Origin: Prochlorothrix hollandica PCC 9006 = CALU 1027
GTDB taxonomy: Bacteria; Cyanobacteriota; Cyanobacteriia; Prochlorotrichales; Prochlorotrichaceae
Assembly (NCBI RefSeq): GCF_000332315.1
Contig: NZ_KB235937.1
Location: 299,039-363,038 of the forward strand
Direction: 5' to 3'
Length of the DNA: 64,000 nucleotides
Shown: in pieces, positions 8,287-18,092 of the stretch
How the letters are laid out: each line of letters opens with the position of its first letter
Numbering within the stretch: the first letter of the stretch is position 1
The notes under the pieces: model-generated
Databases searched by the model: none
What the model was told of the DNA's origin: nothing
The model's input: only the letters and a program-made list of their open reading frames with translations
Translations under genes and position numbers: made by a program

Positions 8287-11200
8287 ATGACAACTAAGCA
8301 ATCAGAACTTGAATCAGCCATACCACCTGAGATTAAAAATGATGAACTGTATGAGTTCATTGAAGTATTAGCCTCAGAAGTTAACTTAACTCAGCATTTT
8401 TTGGAAATTGGTTCATCTTCAGGTGGAGGAAGCACGGAAGCTTTTGTTAAGGGAATAACCAAAAGCTCACACAAGCCCATACTTCACTGTATGGAGGTTT
8501 CTAAAGTCAGATTTCAAAACTTAGAGGAAGCTTATAAAAACTATAGCTTTGTTAAGGTTTACAACGTATCATCTGTGCCTATAGATAGGTTTCCAAGTGT
8601 AGGGGATGTCATAAGCTTCTATAAATCTCATAAAACAAGCTTAAACCAATATGACTTATCTGAAGTCATCCGATGGTTGTGGCAAGATATAAGTTATATC
8701 CAAGAATCATCTGTTGTGCAGAATGGTATTCAAACTATAAAAGAACAATATGAAATTAATACATTCGATCTAGTTTTAATAGATGGATCTGAATTTACTG
8801 GTGAAGCTGAGTTAAATGAAGTTTATGGATCAAAAGTTATTATACTGGATGATGCCAATAGTTATAAAAACTATACTGCACATCATCGCTTAATTAATGA
8901 TGAGAACTATGAGTTAATACGCAAAAATTTTAGCTTGCGCAATGGTTATTCAATCTTCAAAAGAAAAGATGTTGGTTCCTTATCGATTGAACTACCCATT
9001 CACTTTTTTACGATTGTTCTCAATGGTAAACCTTTTATTGATTATCATATTAGTTTTTTGAAGGAACTTTCTTTTAAATGGCATTGGCACATCGTTGAAG
9101 GAGTAGCCGATCTCAAACACGATACTGCTTGGAGTGTCGATGCGGGAGGTTCAATTAGTGAGGATTTTCACATCGCTGGTTTAAGCATAGATGGTACGTC
9201 GGAGTATCTTGATGAACTAATAAAACTTTATCCTCAAAATATTACAGTCTACAGAAAAACGAAAGGAGAATTTTGGGATGGAAAGCGCGAAATGGTTCAG
9301 GCTCCACTCAATAATATTTCAGAGGAGTGCTTATTGTGGCAAATTGATGTTGATGAGTTTTGGACATCTGAGCAAATCTATAGTTCCAGGAATTTATTTA
9401 TTGATAACCCGAATAAAACTTCCGCTTATTATTGGTGTTGGTATTTCGTCAGTCGAAATTTAGTTGTTAGTACTCGTAACTGTTATAGTCAAAACCCAAA
9501 TCAAGAGTGGTTGAGAACTTGGAAGTTTAAACCAGGTTACACATGGGATGCTCATGAACCACCGGTATTAGTTGACCCCTTATCTGAGAATCGAGTCAAT
9601 ATTGCAAAAGTTAATCCTTTACTTCATGAAGAGACTCTAAAACATAACTTAATTTTCCAACACTATGCTTATTTTACTAATGCTCAACTTAAATTCAAAG
9701 AAAGCTATTATGGTTATAAAGGTGCTCTAAAGCAGTGGGAAAGTCTCGATCCAATTCCTCAACGATTACCAGTATTTCTAAGTGATTATTTTCCATGGGT
9801 AAAAGATGAAACCATGGTAAATACAGTAGATGCCTTAGGCATAATACCTATTATTCACTATGAAGATTCTGATTCACATTTTAGTTTTTTATCTGAATCA
9901 GATTTAAAAGAGGCTTATCAAAACGCTTCCAGAAGTTCTAAGAAATTCCCAAGAATTGCTATTGATGGGGTATTCTTCCAGTTCTTGGATACAGGTATCG
10001 CACGGGTATGGAAATCTATTTTGACTGAATGGTCGATGACTGAGTTTGCCGAGAACTTACTAATTCTCGATCGGGGGGGAACTGCCCCAAGAATTCCTGG
10101 AATTCAATATCGGAAGATCAAGACACTTGATTATAATCACACAGGCTATGATTGCAAATACTTACAAGAAATCTGTGATGAAGAAGAGATTGATCTATTT
10201 ATTTCAACATATTACACTTCCCCTATAATAACTCCTTCTACATTTTTAGCCTATGATTTTATTCCAGAAATATTAGGTTTAAACACATCTGATGCTGTTT
10301 GGCGAGAAAAGTTATACAGCATCCTACACGCATGTTCTTTTATTACGATTTCACAAAATACTGCAAATGACTTAGTAAAACTTTTCCCCTTTATAACATT
10401 AAAATCAGTTGAAGTAGCCTACCCAGGAGTTGACAGTTTATTTTGCCCTGTCTTACCCCATGAGGTCAATGAATTTAAGAGTAAGTATAAAGTTCAAGGG
10501 CAGTACTTTTTAATTGTTGGCAACAGAACTGGCTTGCAAAACTACAAAAATATAGAGTATTTCTTCAAAGCCTTCAGAGAAATAGAAAAGACAGATAATA
10601 TTTCTATAATTTGTACCGGAGGACAGTCTCTCTTAGAAGAGAATCTTAAACGGTTAGTTCCCAACGTAACTATTCACATTCTAAATTTATCTAATGACGA
10701 ATTAAGGTGCGCATACGCTGGAGCTATTGCATTAGTTTATCCATCTCTTTATGAAGGATTTGGATTGCCAGTATTAGAAGCAATGGCTTGTGGGTGCCCT
10801 GTGATTGCATGTCCTGTTGCATCAATACCTGAAGTCGCAGGAAATGCTGCTATTTATGTAAATGGTTACGATATTGCCGAAATGACGGCAGCACTGTCAC
10901 AGGTTCAGATCCCTACAATTCGTCATCAGTTGATTGCTGAAGGGCTTGAACAAGCGAAAAAGTTCTCCTGGTCGCGAATGGCTGAAACAATTCAAAAAGT
11001 CCTAGTTGACACAGCTAAAAATCCACAAAAGCCAGCTTTAGCGCCAGAGAAATATTGGGAAATTATACGTGAAGAACAATTTATAATTTCTAACTCCCAA
11101 AAATATCTTCAGTCTGAAGGTAAGAAGGATACCTTATTAACTGAGTACCAACAGCTACAGACTCAGCATCAACAGCTTCATCAAGAATATCAAAAACTTA

Positions 11201-11307
11201 CTGACCTAGCTCAACAAGCACTTGTGGACATAGGTAATATGAAAGAGCACCGTTTATTTAAGCTATATTCTATTTTATCTCGTCTCAAAAACTTATTTAT
11301 AGGATAG
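8287..11307 (+). CDS. Three-domain methyltransferase-like / GT-A / GT4 glycosyltransferase fusion
   Basis: 1006 residues in three enzymatic parts. Residues 1-230: a Rossmann-type domain with [18 protein letters not shown] and LVLIDGS, resembling class I methyltransferases. Residues 237-520: a GT-A-like domain with [11 protein letters not shown] near residue 350 as the likely DxD motif. Residues 555-905: a GT4 (GT-B) domain with [12 protein letters not shown] and [15 protein letters not shown] near residue 820, containing the E-x7-E motif. The last 80 residues are a coiled coil with [16 protein letters not shown], shared with the two preceding genes. Such fusions assemble several glycan steps in one polypeptide at the inner membrane. 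Domain order is seen in the sequence; substrate identities and methyl transfer are inference. Confidence 0.75.
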   Translation: MTTKQSELESAIPPEIKNDELYEFIEVLASEVNLTQHFLEIGSSSGGGSTEAFVKGITKSSHKPILHCMEVSKVRFQNLEEAYKNYSFVKVYNVSSVPIDRFPSVGDVISFYKSHKTSLNQYDLSEVIRWLWQDISYIQESSVVQNGIQTIKEQYEINTFDLVLIDGSEFTGEAELNEVYGSKVIILDDANSYKNYTAHHRLINDENYELIRKNFSLRNGYSIFKRKDVGSLSIELPIHFFTIVLNGKPFIDYHISFLKELSFKWHWHIVEGVADLKHDTAWSVDAGGSISEDFHIAGLSIDGTSEYLDELIKLYPQNITVYRKTKGEFWDGKREMVQAPLNNISEECLLWQIDVDEFWTSEQIYSSRNLFIDNPNKTSAYYWCWYFVSRNLVVSTRNCYSQNPNQEWLRTWKFKPGYTWDAHEPPVLVDPLSENRVNIAKVNPLLHEETLKHNLIFQHYAYFTNAQLKFKESYYGYKGALKQWESLDPIPQRLPVFLSDYFPWVKDETMVNTVDALGIIPIIHYEDSDSHFSFLSESDLKEAYQNASRSSKKFPRIAIDGVFFQFLDTGIARVWKSILTEWSMTEFAENLLILDRGGTAPRIPGIQYRKIKTLDYNHTGYDCKYLQEICDEEEIDLFISTYYTSPIITPSTFLAYDFIPEILGLNTSDAVWREKLYSILHACSFITISQNTANDLVKLFPFITLKSVEVAYPGVDSLFCPVLPHEVNEFKSKYKVQGQYFLIVGNRTGLQNYKNIEYFFKAFREIEKTDNISIICTGGQSLLEENLKRLVPNVTIHILNLSNDELRCAYAGAIALVYPSLYEGFGLPVLEAMACGCPVIACPVASIPEVAGNAAIYVNGYDIAEMTAALSQVQIPTIRHQLIAEGLEQAKKFSWSRMAETIQKVLVDTAKNPQKPALAPEKYWEIIREEQFIISNSQKYLQSEGKKDTLLTEYQQLQTQHQQLHQEYQKLTDLAQQALVDIGNMKEHRLFKLYSILSRLKNLFIG

Positions 11308-11317
11308 TTAGGGAATC

Positions 11318-13102
11318 ATGAAGATATTAATTAACTGTATTCACTTGCTTAGTGATATACAAGGGGCTGGTGGTGCAGGAAGCTATGTCACAGCACTAGT
11401 CAAGGATTTAGCAAAACTTGCTGAAGTTAGACTATTGGTTCATCCTCGTAATTTTTTGAAATTTCAGTCTATTCCATCCCTTGATCTGATCCCAGTTGTT
11501 GATAATGATAATAGTACTATTTATCCTTACTTAGACTGGTGTGATCTATACTTTTGTCCACTCAACGAACTAGTTCCTACTTATCTTGACTCAAAGGTTC
11601 CAGTTGTCGCTACAATTCTAGATTTACAGCACGAATTTTACCCTCTATTCTTTAAAGGAGGGGTTTACGAGTCTCGTTTTCGTCACTATAGTTATGCTAT
11701 TGCAAGAGCAGATGGAATTATCACAATCTCTAATCATGAAAAAGATTTGATAAATTCTATCTATCCTAACAGCAATGTTTATGTAACTTACTTATCAGGA
11801 TATCTTGCAGATCGCTTCTTAACAGAAGCCCCTGACAATATTCAATCCCTTCTAAGTATAAATCCAGGATCATACATTATTTATCCAGCGATTCCCTGGA
11901 AACACAAGAATCACTATCGATTAATTGAAGCATTTTATATTCTCAAAAATTTCTATCCAAAGTTATATAGTAACCTACAGTTATTATTGACAGGATCAAG
12001 TCATAGTTTATCTGATTCTCCCTTAAGTCTTATCATTAAAAACTTAAATTTAGAAGCTTCAGTTAAGATATTAGGGTTTCTGCCAGACAAACAATTATAT
12101 TCTTTAATGTTCTATGCAAAAGCCATGGTTTTCCCTTCACTATACGAAGGATTTGGCATTCCCATAGTCGATGCTATGAAGCTAGGGACTCCTGTGATAG
12201 CCTCACGTTGTACCGCTATTTCTGAAATAGGCAGCGACTGTATTCATTATTTTGAGGATCCCTTTGATTCAAGGCAAATGGCTCAGGATCTGGCATCGTT
12301 TTTTCAGAATTCTGATAAGCTGGAGCAGCTTTCTACTCAAGGTATAATAAAAGGAAATGAATACTCCTCAGTTAATACCGCAACATCTACCCTTAAAGCT
12401 TTTCAGTCAATTGTAAAAAAAGCTCAACAAAGACAATCTTACGTTGACTTGACAACTGTATCGACTTATTCTAGCTTTTCTAACACTCAACGGTTATCAA
12501 TAGTCCTCAACTGTTTAAATTTGACTAATATCAATCAATTTATTGACCTTATAAATGGTCTTAAGCTTAACTGTCAAATTATTCCTATCTTGAATTTACA
12601 TAGCTGTGATCAAACTGAAAACTTAGTTGAGTTTAGAACTCTTAGTCTAAAGTGTAAATTTCCTATAAAACCAGTTTACTCATTTGGCATATTAGATAGT
12701 GAGTCTGAATTGTACAGTATACTAAATTTCACTTATGATTCTGTTGTAAGCACTAAATATGTGATGTATTGTAGCTTCGACACTCTAGCTAAATACTGTA
12801 ATGTAATCGACATCGTGACACCTTGTACCTACTTAGATGCTTTTAGTACTTTAAGTGCTGTTAAGCTGTGCCCTGATACTAATGAACCCATTGAGGTCCA
12901 ACCTCTAAGTGGCTTAGCATTAGCTGAAGCCTATGAAACTTTAAAGAAAATAAAGCTTAAGTTCTTTGAATTAACATTTTTAAAATCTACCTTGCAGTCA
13001 GAAGGATATCACCCTGGATGCTTTAAGTACCTTAGTCAATTTCTGTCTAGTAGTACATACTTAAAACTTCCAATGCATCCCGCAAGTTTAAAGTTTAAAT
13101 AA
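11318..13102 (+). CDS. GT4 glycosyltransferase with an unrecognised C-terminal domain
   Basis: 594 residues. Residues 1-365 are a GT4 enzyme: a GAGGAGSYV loop near the N-terminus, IPWKHKNHYRLIEAF, and [15 protein letters not shown] near residue 273. The second acidic residue of the E-x7-E motif is Asp rather than Glu, a conservative change. Residues 385-594 form an extra domain beginning RLSIVLNCLNLTN that I do not recognise; it could be a degenerate GT-A fold but lacks a clear DxD. It starts 10 bases after the preceding gene and belongs to the same transcription unit. Confidence 0.75.
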   Translation: MKILINCIHLLSDIQGAGGAGSYVTALVKDLAKLAEVRLLVHPRNFLKFQSIPSLDLIPVVDNDNSTIYPYLDWCDLYFCPLNELVPTYLDSKVPVVATILDLQHEFYPLFFKGGVYESRFRHYSYAIARADGIITISNHEKDLINSIYPNSNVYVTYLSGYLADRFLTEAPDNIQSLLSINPGSYIIYPAIPWKHKNHYRLIEAFYILKNFYPKLYSNLQLLLTGSSHSLSDSPLSLIIKNLNLEASVKILGFLPDKQLYSLMFYAKAMVFPSLYEGFGIPIVDAMKLGTPVIASRCTAISEIGSDCIHYFEDPFDSRQMAQDLASFFQNSDKLEQLSTQGIIKGNEYSSVNTATSTLKAFQSIVKKAQQRQSYVDLTTVSTYSSFSNTQRLSIVLNCLNLTNINQFIDLINGLKLNCQIIPILNLHSCDQTENLVEFRTLSLKCKFPIKPVYSFGILDSESELYSILNFTYDSVVSTKYVMYCSFDTLAKYCNVIDIVTPCTYLDAFSTLSAVKLCPDTNEPIEVQPLSGLALAEAYETLKKIKLKFFELTFLKSTLQSEGYHPGCFKYLSQFLSSSTYLKLPMHPASLKFK

Positions 13103-13120
13103 TTTAGGCTAGTTCAATCC

Positions 13121-14059
13121 ATGAATCCCCCCTCAGTTTATGCAATTGTTCCTGTAAGAAATAGATGTAATGTAACTCAGGTCTTTCTTTCTAAATTTAT
13201 CTGCCAAGACTATGATAACCTTAAGATAGTAGTTATTGATTCTAATTCAAGTGATGGCACTCAGGATATGATCCTGATGAACTATCCACAAGTTCATTTA
13301 ATTCATGCAACAAACCATGACTTTTGGACAGGAGCAACTAATTTAGGCGTTTCATATGCTCTCAAGCATAATGCTGAATATATTCTGACAATCAATGACG
13401 ATGCTTATGTTTCTCATAACTATGTTAGCTCTCTCGTAAAACTTATAGACAAGTATAATTTAGATATTTTAGGTAGTCGTATTGATCACATGGGGCAACC
13501 TGGCCTAATATGGTCTTTAGGAGCTTACTGTCGATGGGGCAGTAAAGATATTTTGCAGCTTGCTTACGGTCAGTGTTGGATCGATAATTTACCACAGGCA
13601 ATCATTTTATCTGAGTTTTTTCAAGTAGATTCCTTACCAGGAAATGGAGTTTTGATTAAGTCACCTGTCTTTAAAAAAATTGGATTATACAATCAAATAT
13701 TTTTACCGCATTATCATGCAGACTCTGAATTTATTATGCGAGCCAATAAGAATGGTATTATTTCTTACATAACTCCTCAAATCATTGTTTACAATGACTT
13801 TGACTTAGAAGCAGCTCATTCTTCGGCTTTTTCTGACTTTTTTTCTAGAAAATCTCACCTATTTATAGTTCCTATTATATATATTATTTTCAACTATTGC
13901 CCTTGGTCACTTAAAATGCAAACTTTTTTCTATACATGCTTTTATCCTTCACTTAAATATTTTCAATGCCGTTATATTAAAATTCTCAATAAGTCAAGAG
14001 TCTTATTAAAGAAATCCATCAAAAAAATAACTTTTGTGATATTTTCATTTGTGAAATAA
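13121..14059 (+). CDS. Family 2 glycosyltransferase (rhamnosyltransferase-like)
   Basis: 312 residues. AIVPVRNRCN, IDSNSSDGT, FWTGATNLGVSYAL and ILTINDDAYV follow the order of GT2 enzymes of the WbbL/rhamnosyltransferase group, with the acidic NDDA metal site near residue 92 and DSLPGNGVLIK and HADSEFIMRA as the acceptor and base regions. Residues 235-312 are hydrophobic then strongly basic (KILNKSRVLLKKSIKK), suggesting association with the inner membrane. With rfbCAB in the same window, dTDP-rhamnose is a plausible donor, but that is inference. Confidence 0.8.
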   Translation: MNPPSVYAIVPVRNRCNVTQVFLSKFICQDYDNLKIVVIDSNSSDGTQDMILMNYPQVHLIHATNHDFWTGATNLGVSYALKHNAEYILTINDDAYVSHNYVSSLVKLIDKYNLDILGSRIDHMGQPGLIWSLGAYCRWGSKDILQLAYGQCWIDNLPQAIILSEFFQVDSLPGNGVLIKSPVFKKIGLYNQIFLPHYHADSEFIMRANKNGIISYITPQIIVYNDFDLEAAHSSAFSDFFSRKSHLFIVPIIYIIFNYCPWSLKMQTFFYTCFYPSLKYFQCRYIKILNKSRVLLKKSIKKITFVIFSFVK

Positions 14060-14063
14060 ATTT

Positions 14064-15251
14064 ATGAATATTGGTATAGATTGCAGTCTTATCTTGCCCC
14101 ACATGGCAGGTATTGGACAGTATACTTGGAATTTAATCCTTGCCTTAAGTTCGGTTGATACTTGTAACAGCTATTTACTATATCCAGTTTTTGAATACAA
14201 TCGTGACTATCAGTATTATGTTAATCATCTCATAAAGAATTCTCCAGAAATTCACAACAAAGAAAGGTTCAAAGTTGCTTACAGAAGAGTTCCCAAAAAG
14301 CTGACTCAAAAGCTTTGGAATCATACCTTGCCATTTATTAGAAATCTTCCTTCTCTTGAAAATCATCTTAAATATGGCTGTACTGATATCATACATGGTA
14401 CATCTTTTTTCTTGCCTGAAATTCAGAGAAGATCTGTAAAAATAATAACTCTTTATGATTTGAGTTTTTTAACACATCCACAATTTCATACTCAAGAAAC
14501 TGTCAGAAATTGTACTGAAGGTATTAAGAAGTCTCTAGAAATTGCTGATGCAGTTTTGGTTATATCTGAGAATACAAAACGTGACTTGCTATCTTATTTT
14601 CAGTTTGACCCTGAGAAAGTATATGTGACTTATCTAGGAAAGGATCCCTCTTATTCTAAAGTTTTAGATCCTGAGTGTATCGCTCAGTTTTTGAAGAAAT
14701 ACTCACTTCCAGCCTCTTACCTTCTCTTTGTAGGCTCTATGGAACCTAGGAAAAATTTAAAAAGTCTACTTCAAGCTTACAGCTTGTTATCATCTAGCTT
14801 AAGAGAAAAATATAAACTTGTAATTGCTGGCCCTCAAGGTTGGCTTAATACCGATATTTTTGAGCTAGCTCAAAACTTAAATTTGTTAGATAATGTTTAT
14901 TTTACTGGATATATTCCTCAAGATGATATGGCACTTTTATATTCAGCAGCATCCTTGTTTATTTATCCTTCATTTTACGAAGGTTTTGGACTTCCTGTAT
15001 TAGAGGCAATGTCTTGTGGTGTCCCTACAATTACTTCTAATGTTGCCTCTATACCTGAAATTACTGGTAATGATGGTGCTTTACTTATTGATCCCTATGA
15101 ACCAGAGAGTATTTCAGAGGCAATATCTGATGTCTTAAACTCACCATCTCTCGCCTTTGAGTTATCTACTCAGGCAGAGAGTCGTAGTCAGTTATTTTCC
15201 TGGAGTAACTGCGCACAACAGACTCTTGCAGTATATCAACGGTTTGCTTAA
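14064..15251 (+). CDS. GT4 glycosyltransferase
   Basis: 395 residues, the normal length. It begins MNIGIDCSLI followed by MAGIGQYTWNL, and contains LLFVGSMEPRKNLKSLLQAY near residue 223, the typical start of the GT-B C-terminal domain, and [18 protein letters not shown] near residue 301 with the intact E-x7-E donor-binding motif. It starts 4 bases after the previous stop and ends 6 bases before the next gene, so it is inside a tight operon. Closely similar in architecture to the gene at 18093-19247. Probable mannosyl or glucosyl transferase of repeat-unit assembly; the exact linkage cannot be read from sequence. Confidence 0.88.
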   Translation: MNIGIDCSLILPHMAGIGQYTWNLILALSSVDTCNSYLLYPVFEYNRDYQYYVNHLIKNSPEIHNKERFKVAYRRVPKKLTQKLWNHTLPFIRNLPSLENHLKYGCTDIIHGTSFFLPEIQRRSVKIITLYDLSFLTHPQFHTQETVRNCTEGIKKSLEIADAVLVISENTKRDLLSYFQFDPEKVYVTYLGKDPSYSKVLDPECIAQFLKKYSLPASYLLFVGSMEPRKNLKSLLQAYSLLSSSLREKYKLVIAGPQGWLNTDIFELAQNLNLLDNVYFTGYIPQDDMALLYSAASLFIYPSFYEGFGLPVLEAMSCGVPTITSNVASIPEITGNDGALLIDPYEPESISEAISDVLNSPSLAFELSTQAESRSQLFSWSNCAQQTLAVYQRFA

Positions 15252-15257
15252 AGAATC

Positions 15258-15950
15258 ATGAAACTTTCCATTATCATCCCTTGCTTCAACGAAGTTCAAA
15301 CAATTGAAAAAGTTGTTAATGCTGTCATTGATTGCCCGGTAGTAGATAAGGAGATCATTATTGTAGATGACTGCTCCAATGATGGGACTAGAGAAATCCT
15401 TAACTCAAATATAAATGACAAAGTAGATCAAATAATATTTCATGATAAAAATCAAGGTAAAGGTGCTGCTTTAAGAACTGGATTTAATGCCGCGACTGGT
15501 GATATCTTAATTGTTCAAGATGCAGACTTAGAGTACGATCCTCAAGAAATACCTATAGTTATTGAGCCAATTTTGAGAGACAGAGCAGATGTTGTGTTTG
15601 GCTCTCGATTTCAAAGTGGAAGACCTCACAGGGTTGTATACTACTGGCATAGACTAGGCAATGGTTTCTTAACTCATCTTTCTAATATGTTTACTAATAT
15701 AAACTTGACTGATATGGAGACATGTTATAAAGCATTTAGATCGGACATTATACAAAATATAACCATACAGGAAAATCGATTTGGCTTCGAGCCAGAAATC
15801 ACTGCAAAAGTAGCTCGAACAAACTGTCGAATTTATGAAGTTGGAATTTCTTACTATGGACGAACTTATCAAGAGGGTAAAAAGATAGGGTGGAAAGATG
15901 GCATCAGAGCTATCTATTGTATTGTAAAATACAATATTATCCGAAACTAA
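15258..15950 (+). CDS. DPM1-like polyprenyl-phosphate glycosyltransferase
   Basis: 230 residues without transmembrane segments. LSIIIPCFNE, IIIVDDCSNDGT, GKGAALRTGFNAATGDIL and VQDADLEYDPQE are the ordered motifs of dolichyl/polyprenyl-phosphate mannose or glucose synthases of family GT2; the DAD triad near residue 92 binds the metal and FGSRF lies in the catalytic core. Short length and lack of a membrane tail match the soluble DPM1 form. It would load a hexose onto undecaprenyl phosphate at the cytoplasmic face. The next gene encodes a multi-pass membrane protein that could use this lipid-linked sugar as donor. Confidence 0.82.
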   Translation: MKLSIIIPCFNEVQTIEKVVNAVIDCPVVDKEIIIVDDCSNDGTREILNSNINDKVDQIIFHDKNQGKGAALRTGFNAATGDILIVQDADLEYDPQEIPIVIEPILRDRADVVFGSRFQSGRPHRVVYYWHRLGNGFLTHLSNMFTNINLTDMETCYKAFRSDIIQNITIQENRFGFEPEITAKVARTNCRIYEVGISYYGRTYQEGKKIGWKDGIRAIYCIVKYNIIRN

Positions 15951-15973
15951 CCTAATCTAATTTCAAACCAATT

Positions 15974-17818
15974 ATGTGTAAAGTAACAAATATTAATTTA
16001 CTCCAAAAAAGAGCAAGTCAAATGTTTAGTGACTCGCGCGACAGTTTACTTATATTCCTTTTCTCTTTCATTATATACATTGCGAATGGGAAAACTATTA
16101 GTGCTGGTGATACTATTCCAAACACTGTTCTTGCTTTTAATGTACTGGCAAACCATACTTTACATCTAGACATTTTTAGACAAAGTTACCTATCAAATTC
16201 ATATGCGTTTGTTGAAGCTAATAATGGTCATCTCAGCTCTATTTATCCTATAGGTTCAGCTATAGTAAGCTTCCCACTTTACTTGATATTTTATCTTTAT
16301 TCAAAGATTGTATTAATACCATTAGATATGACTTCCGCCAATTTTGAACCGTACAGGCTTCTGTTTGAGAAATTAGCAGCTAGCTTTATTACATCTGCAA
16401 CAGTAGTGATATTTTATTTATCCTCAATTATAAAATTTGATCGAAAAACATCCTTAATTTCAACTTTTATCTTTGCTTTTGCAACTAATACTTGGATGAC
16501 TAGTTCTCAAGGACTATGGCAACATGGTGTTTCTAACTTTATCTTAGTTGTTAGTATTTTTTCCTTACTGAAATTCAATCAAAATATATCTACATCAAAA
16601 TTTTCATGGCTATTATTAGCTGGTATTTGTTGTGGCTTACTGCCTGGGATTCGTCCAACTAGTATCCTATTCTCTGTTAATATTATAGTCTACGCAATTT
16701 TCATTTACCGAATAAATTCGATTTTTGTATTTTTAGGTTGTCTATCATCTTTGCCAAGCATTCTATGGAACTTATACTACTTTGGTAATTTTTCTGGTGG
16801 TTACTCATCAATTTTTCCTGAAGCACCTTACTTATTTACATTAGATAACTTTACGAATGCATTCCTTGGAACTTTATTAAGCCCGAGTCGTGGCTTAATA
16901 ATATTTTCACCTATTGTTCTGTATTGCTTACCTGTTTTCTACAAACTTTTAAAGTTGAGGTCAAGAAAAGATGATCTGCTGTTAGGGAGTCTGAGTATAA
17001 CATCTTTGTGTTTAGTATTTAGCTATTTCTTCTACATAGTCTGGTGGGCTGGGCATAGTTATGGGCCTAGGTTTATGACTGATGTAATGCCAATATTTTG
17101 CTACTTGATTAACTATTATTTTTACTCTTGCTCTAGCCTAAACTCTTGCTCTAGACTAATCTCACTACTTAAGTTATCTTCAGTTAATACTCACCATCAT
17201 TTTATACTATTCTTCTTAGTTATTTTTTACTCCACATTTATACAGTTTATCGGTGCATTTGGTACAGATTATGGTTATCTATGGAACGGAATCCCTCTAA
17301 ATGTTGATATCCCTGAATACCAATACAGACTGTGGAGCTGGAGCGATAGTCAAATACAACGTCACTGTGCCTCGTTTTTTTATGAAATCTTTGGATCTCC
17401 TGTGAAAAACAATCAAATTTCTTATAAATTAAACTTAGATGGTCTAATAAAAAATGTACTTGATAAGCAAAATCATCCTCTTTCATCTCATATGCTAGTA
17501 GCACCTGGACATCAACAACTAATTAAAGCCGACTTAAAAAACTTAGGTGATTCAACATGGTTTGGTTATGATTCAGCAATAGGAGATGGGGAAGTGCGTG
17601 TAAGATGCATATTTTATGACTTAAATGACAAGACTATTGAAGAATCTCGACTTTACATATCGGGTGTGACTAGATCAAGTCAATTAGCAGAGGCTTTTGG
17701 TCATGTTGTTTTTCCAGTTGTACCAGGTGACTACATTCTTAAAATAGACCTAGTATCAGAAGGTTTTGGTAATTTTGGTGATAGCATAAAATATTTTAAT
17801 GTGAGAGTCCAGAGTTAG
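15974..17818 (+). CDS. Multi-pass membrane glycosyltransferase-like protein (GT-C type)
   Basis: 614 residues. Residues 25-430 hold about ten to twelve hydrophobic segments with a large first loop (residues 40-75) containing the acidic NGKTISAGDTIPN, where GT-C enzymes carry their catalytic Asp. A loop with WWAGHSYGPRFMTDVMP near residue 360 resembles the GPR-containing loop of dolichyl-phosphate-dependent transferases of the PMT/ArnT class. Residues 500-614 look like an exported beta-sandwich domain (alternating strands ending FNVRVQS). It lies 23 bases after the DPM1-like gene, so it probably adds a sugar from undecaprenyl phosphate to the glycan on the periplasmic side. The class is likely, substrate unknown. 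Confidence 0.65.
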   Translation: MCKVTNINLLQKRASQMFSDSRDSLLIFLFSFIIYIANGKTISAGDTIPNTVLAFNVLANHTLHLDIFRQSYLSNSYAFVEANNGHLSSIYPIGSAIVSFPLYLIFYLYSKIVLIPLDMTSANFEPYRLLFEKLAASFITSATVVIFYLSSIIKFDRKTSLISTFIFAFATNTWMTSSQGLWQHGVSNFILVVSIFSLLKFNQNISTSKFSWLLLAGICCGLLPGIRPTSILFSVNIIVYAIFIYRINSIFVFLGCLSSLPSILWNLYYFGNFSGGYSSIFPEAPYLFTLDNFTNAFLGTLLSPSRGLIIFSPIVLYCLPVFYKLLKLRSRKDDLLLGSLSITSLCLVFSYFFYIVWWAGHSYGPRFMTDVMPIFCYLINYYFYSCSSLNSCSRLISLLKLSSVNTHHHFILFFLVIFYSTFIQFIGAFGTDYGYLWNGIPLNVDIPEYQYRLWSWSDSQIQRHCASFFYEIFGSPVKNNQISYKLNLDGLIKNVLDKQNHPLSSHMLVAPGHQQLIKADLKNLGDSTWFGYDSAIGDGEVRVRCIFYDLNDKTIEESRLYISGVTRSSQLAEAFGHVVFPVVPGDYILKIDLVSEGFGNFGDSIKYFNVRVQS

Positions 17819-18092
17819 AATATGGGATGAGTATCCGTCCTTCCGCGCCAAAGTGGGATTAACCTTCCTGAACTTAAAATGATAAGCTGGTCTTATTATT
17901 TCTGGATTCCAGTCATAGTCATGACTTGGATAACGCACTCAACGAAAATCATGTCACACGCAGCACTGTCTGTACTGCTCCCGTACAGCATAAGCAACCC
18001 AAACGCTTGTAGGGGCTACGTTACAGGTGTATGGCACAGAAGCAGCAATTGCTGTAAGAAAAGATAAAACACTGTAGCCTGATTATATAATA

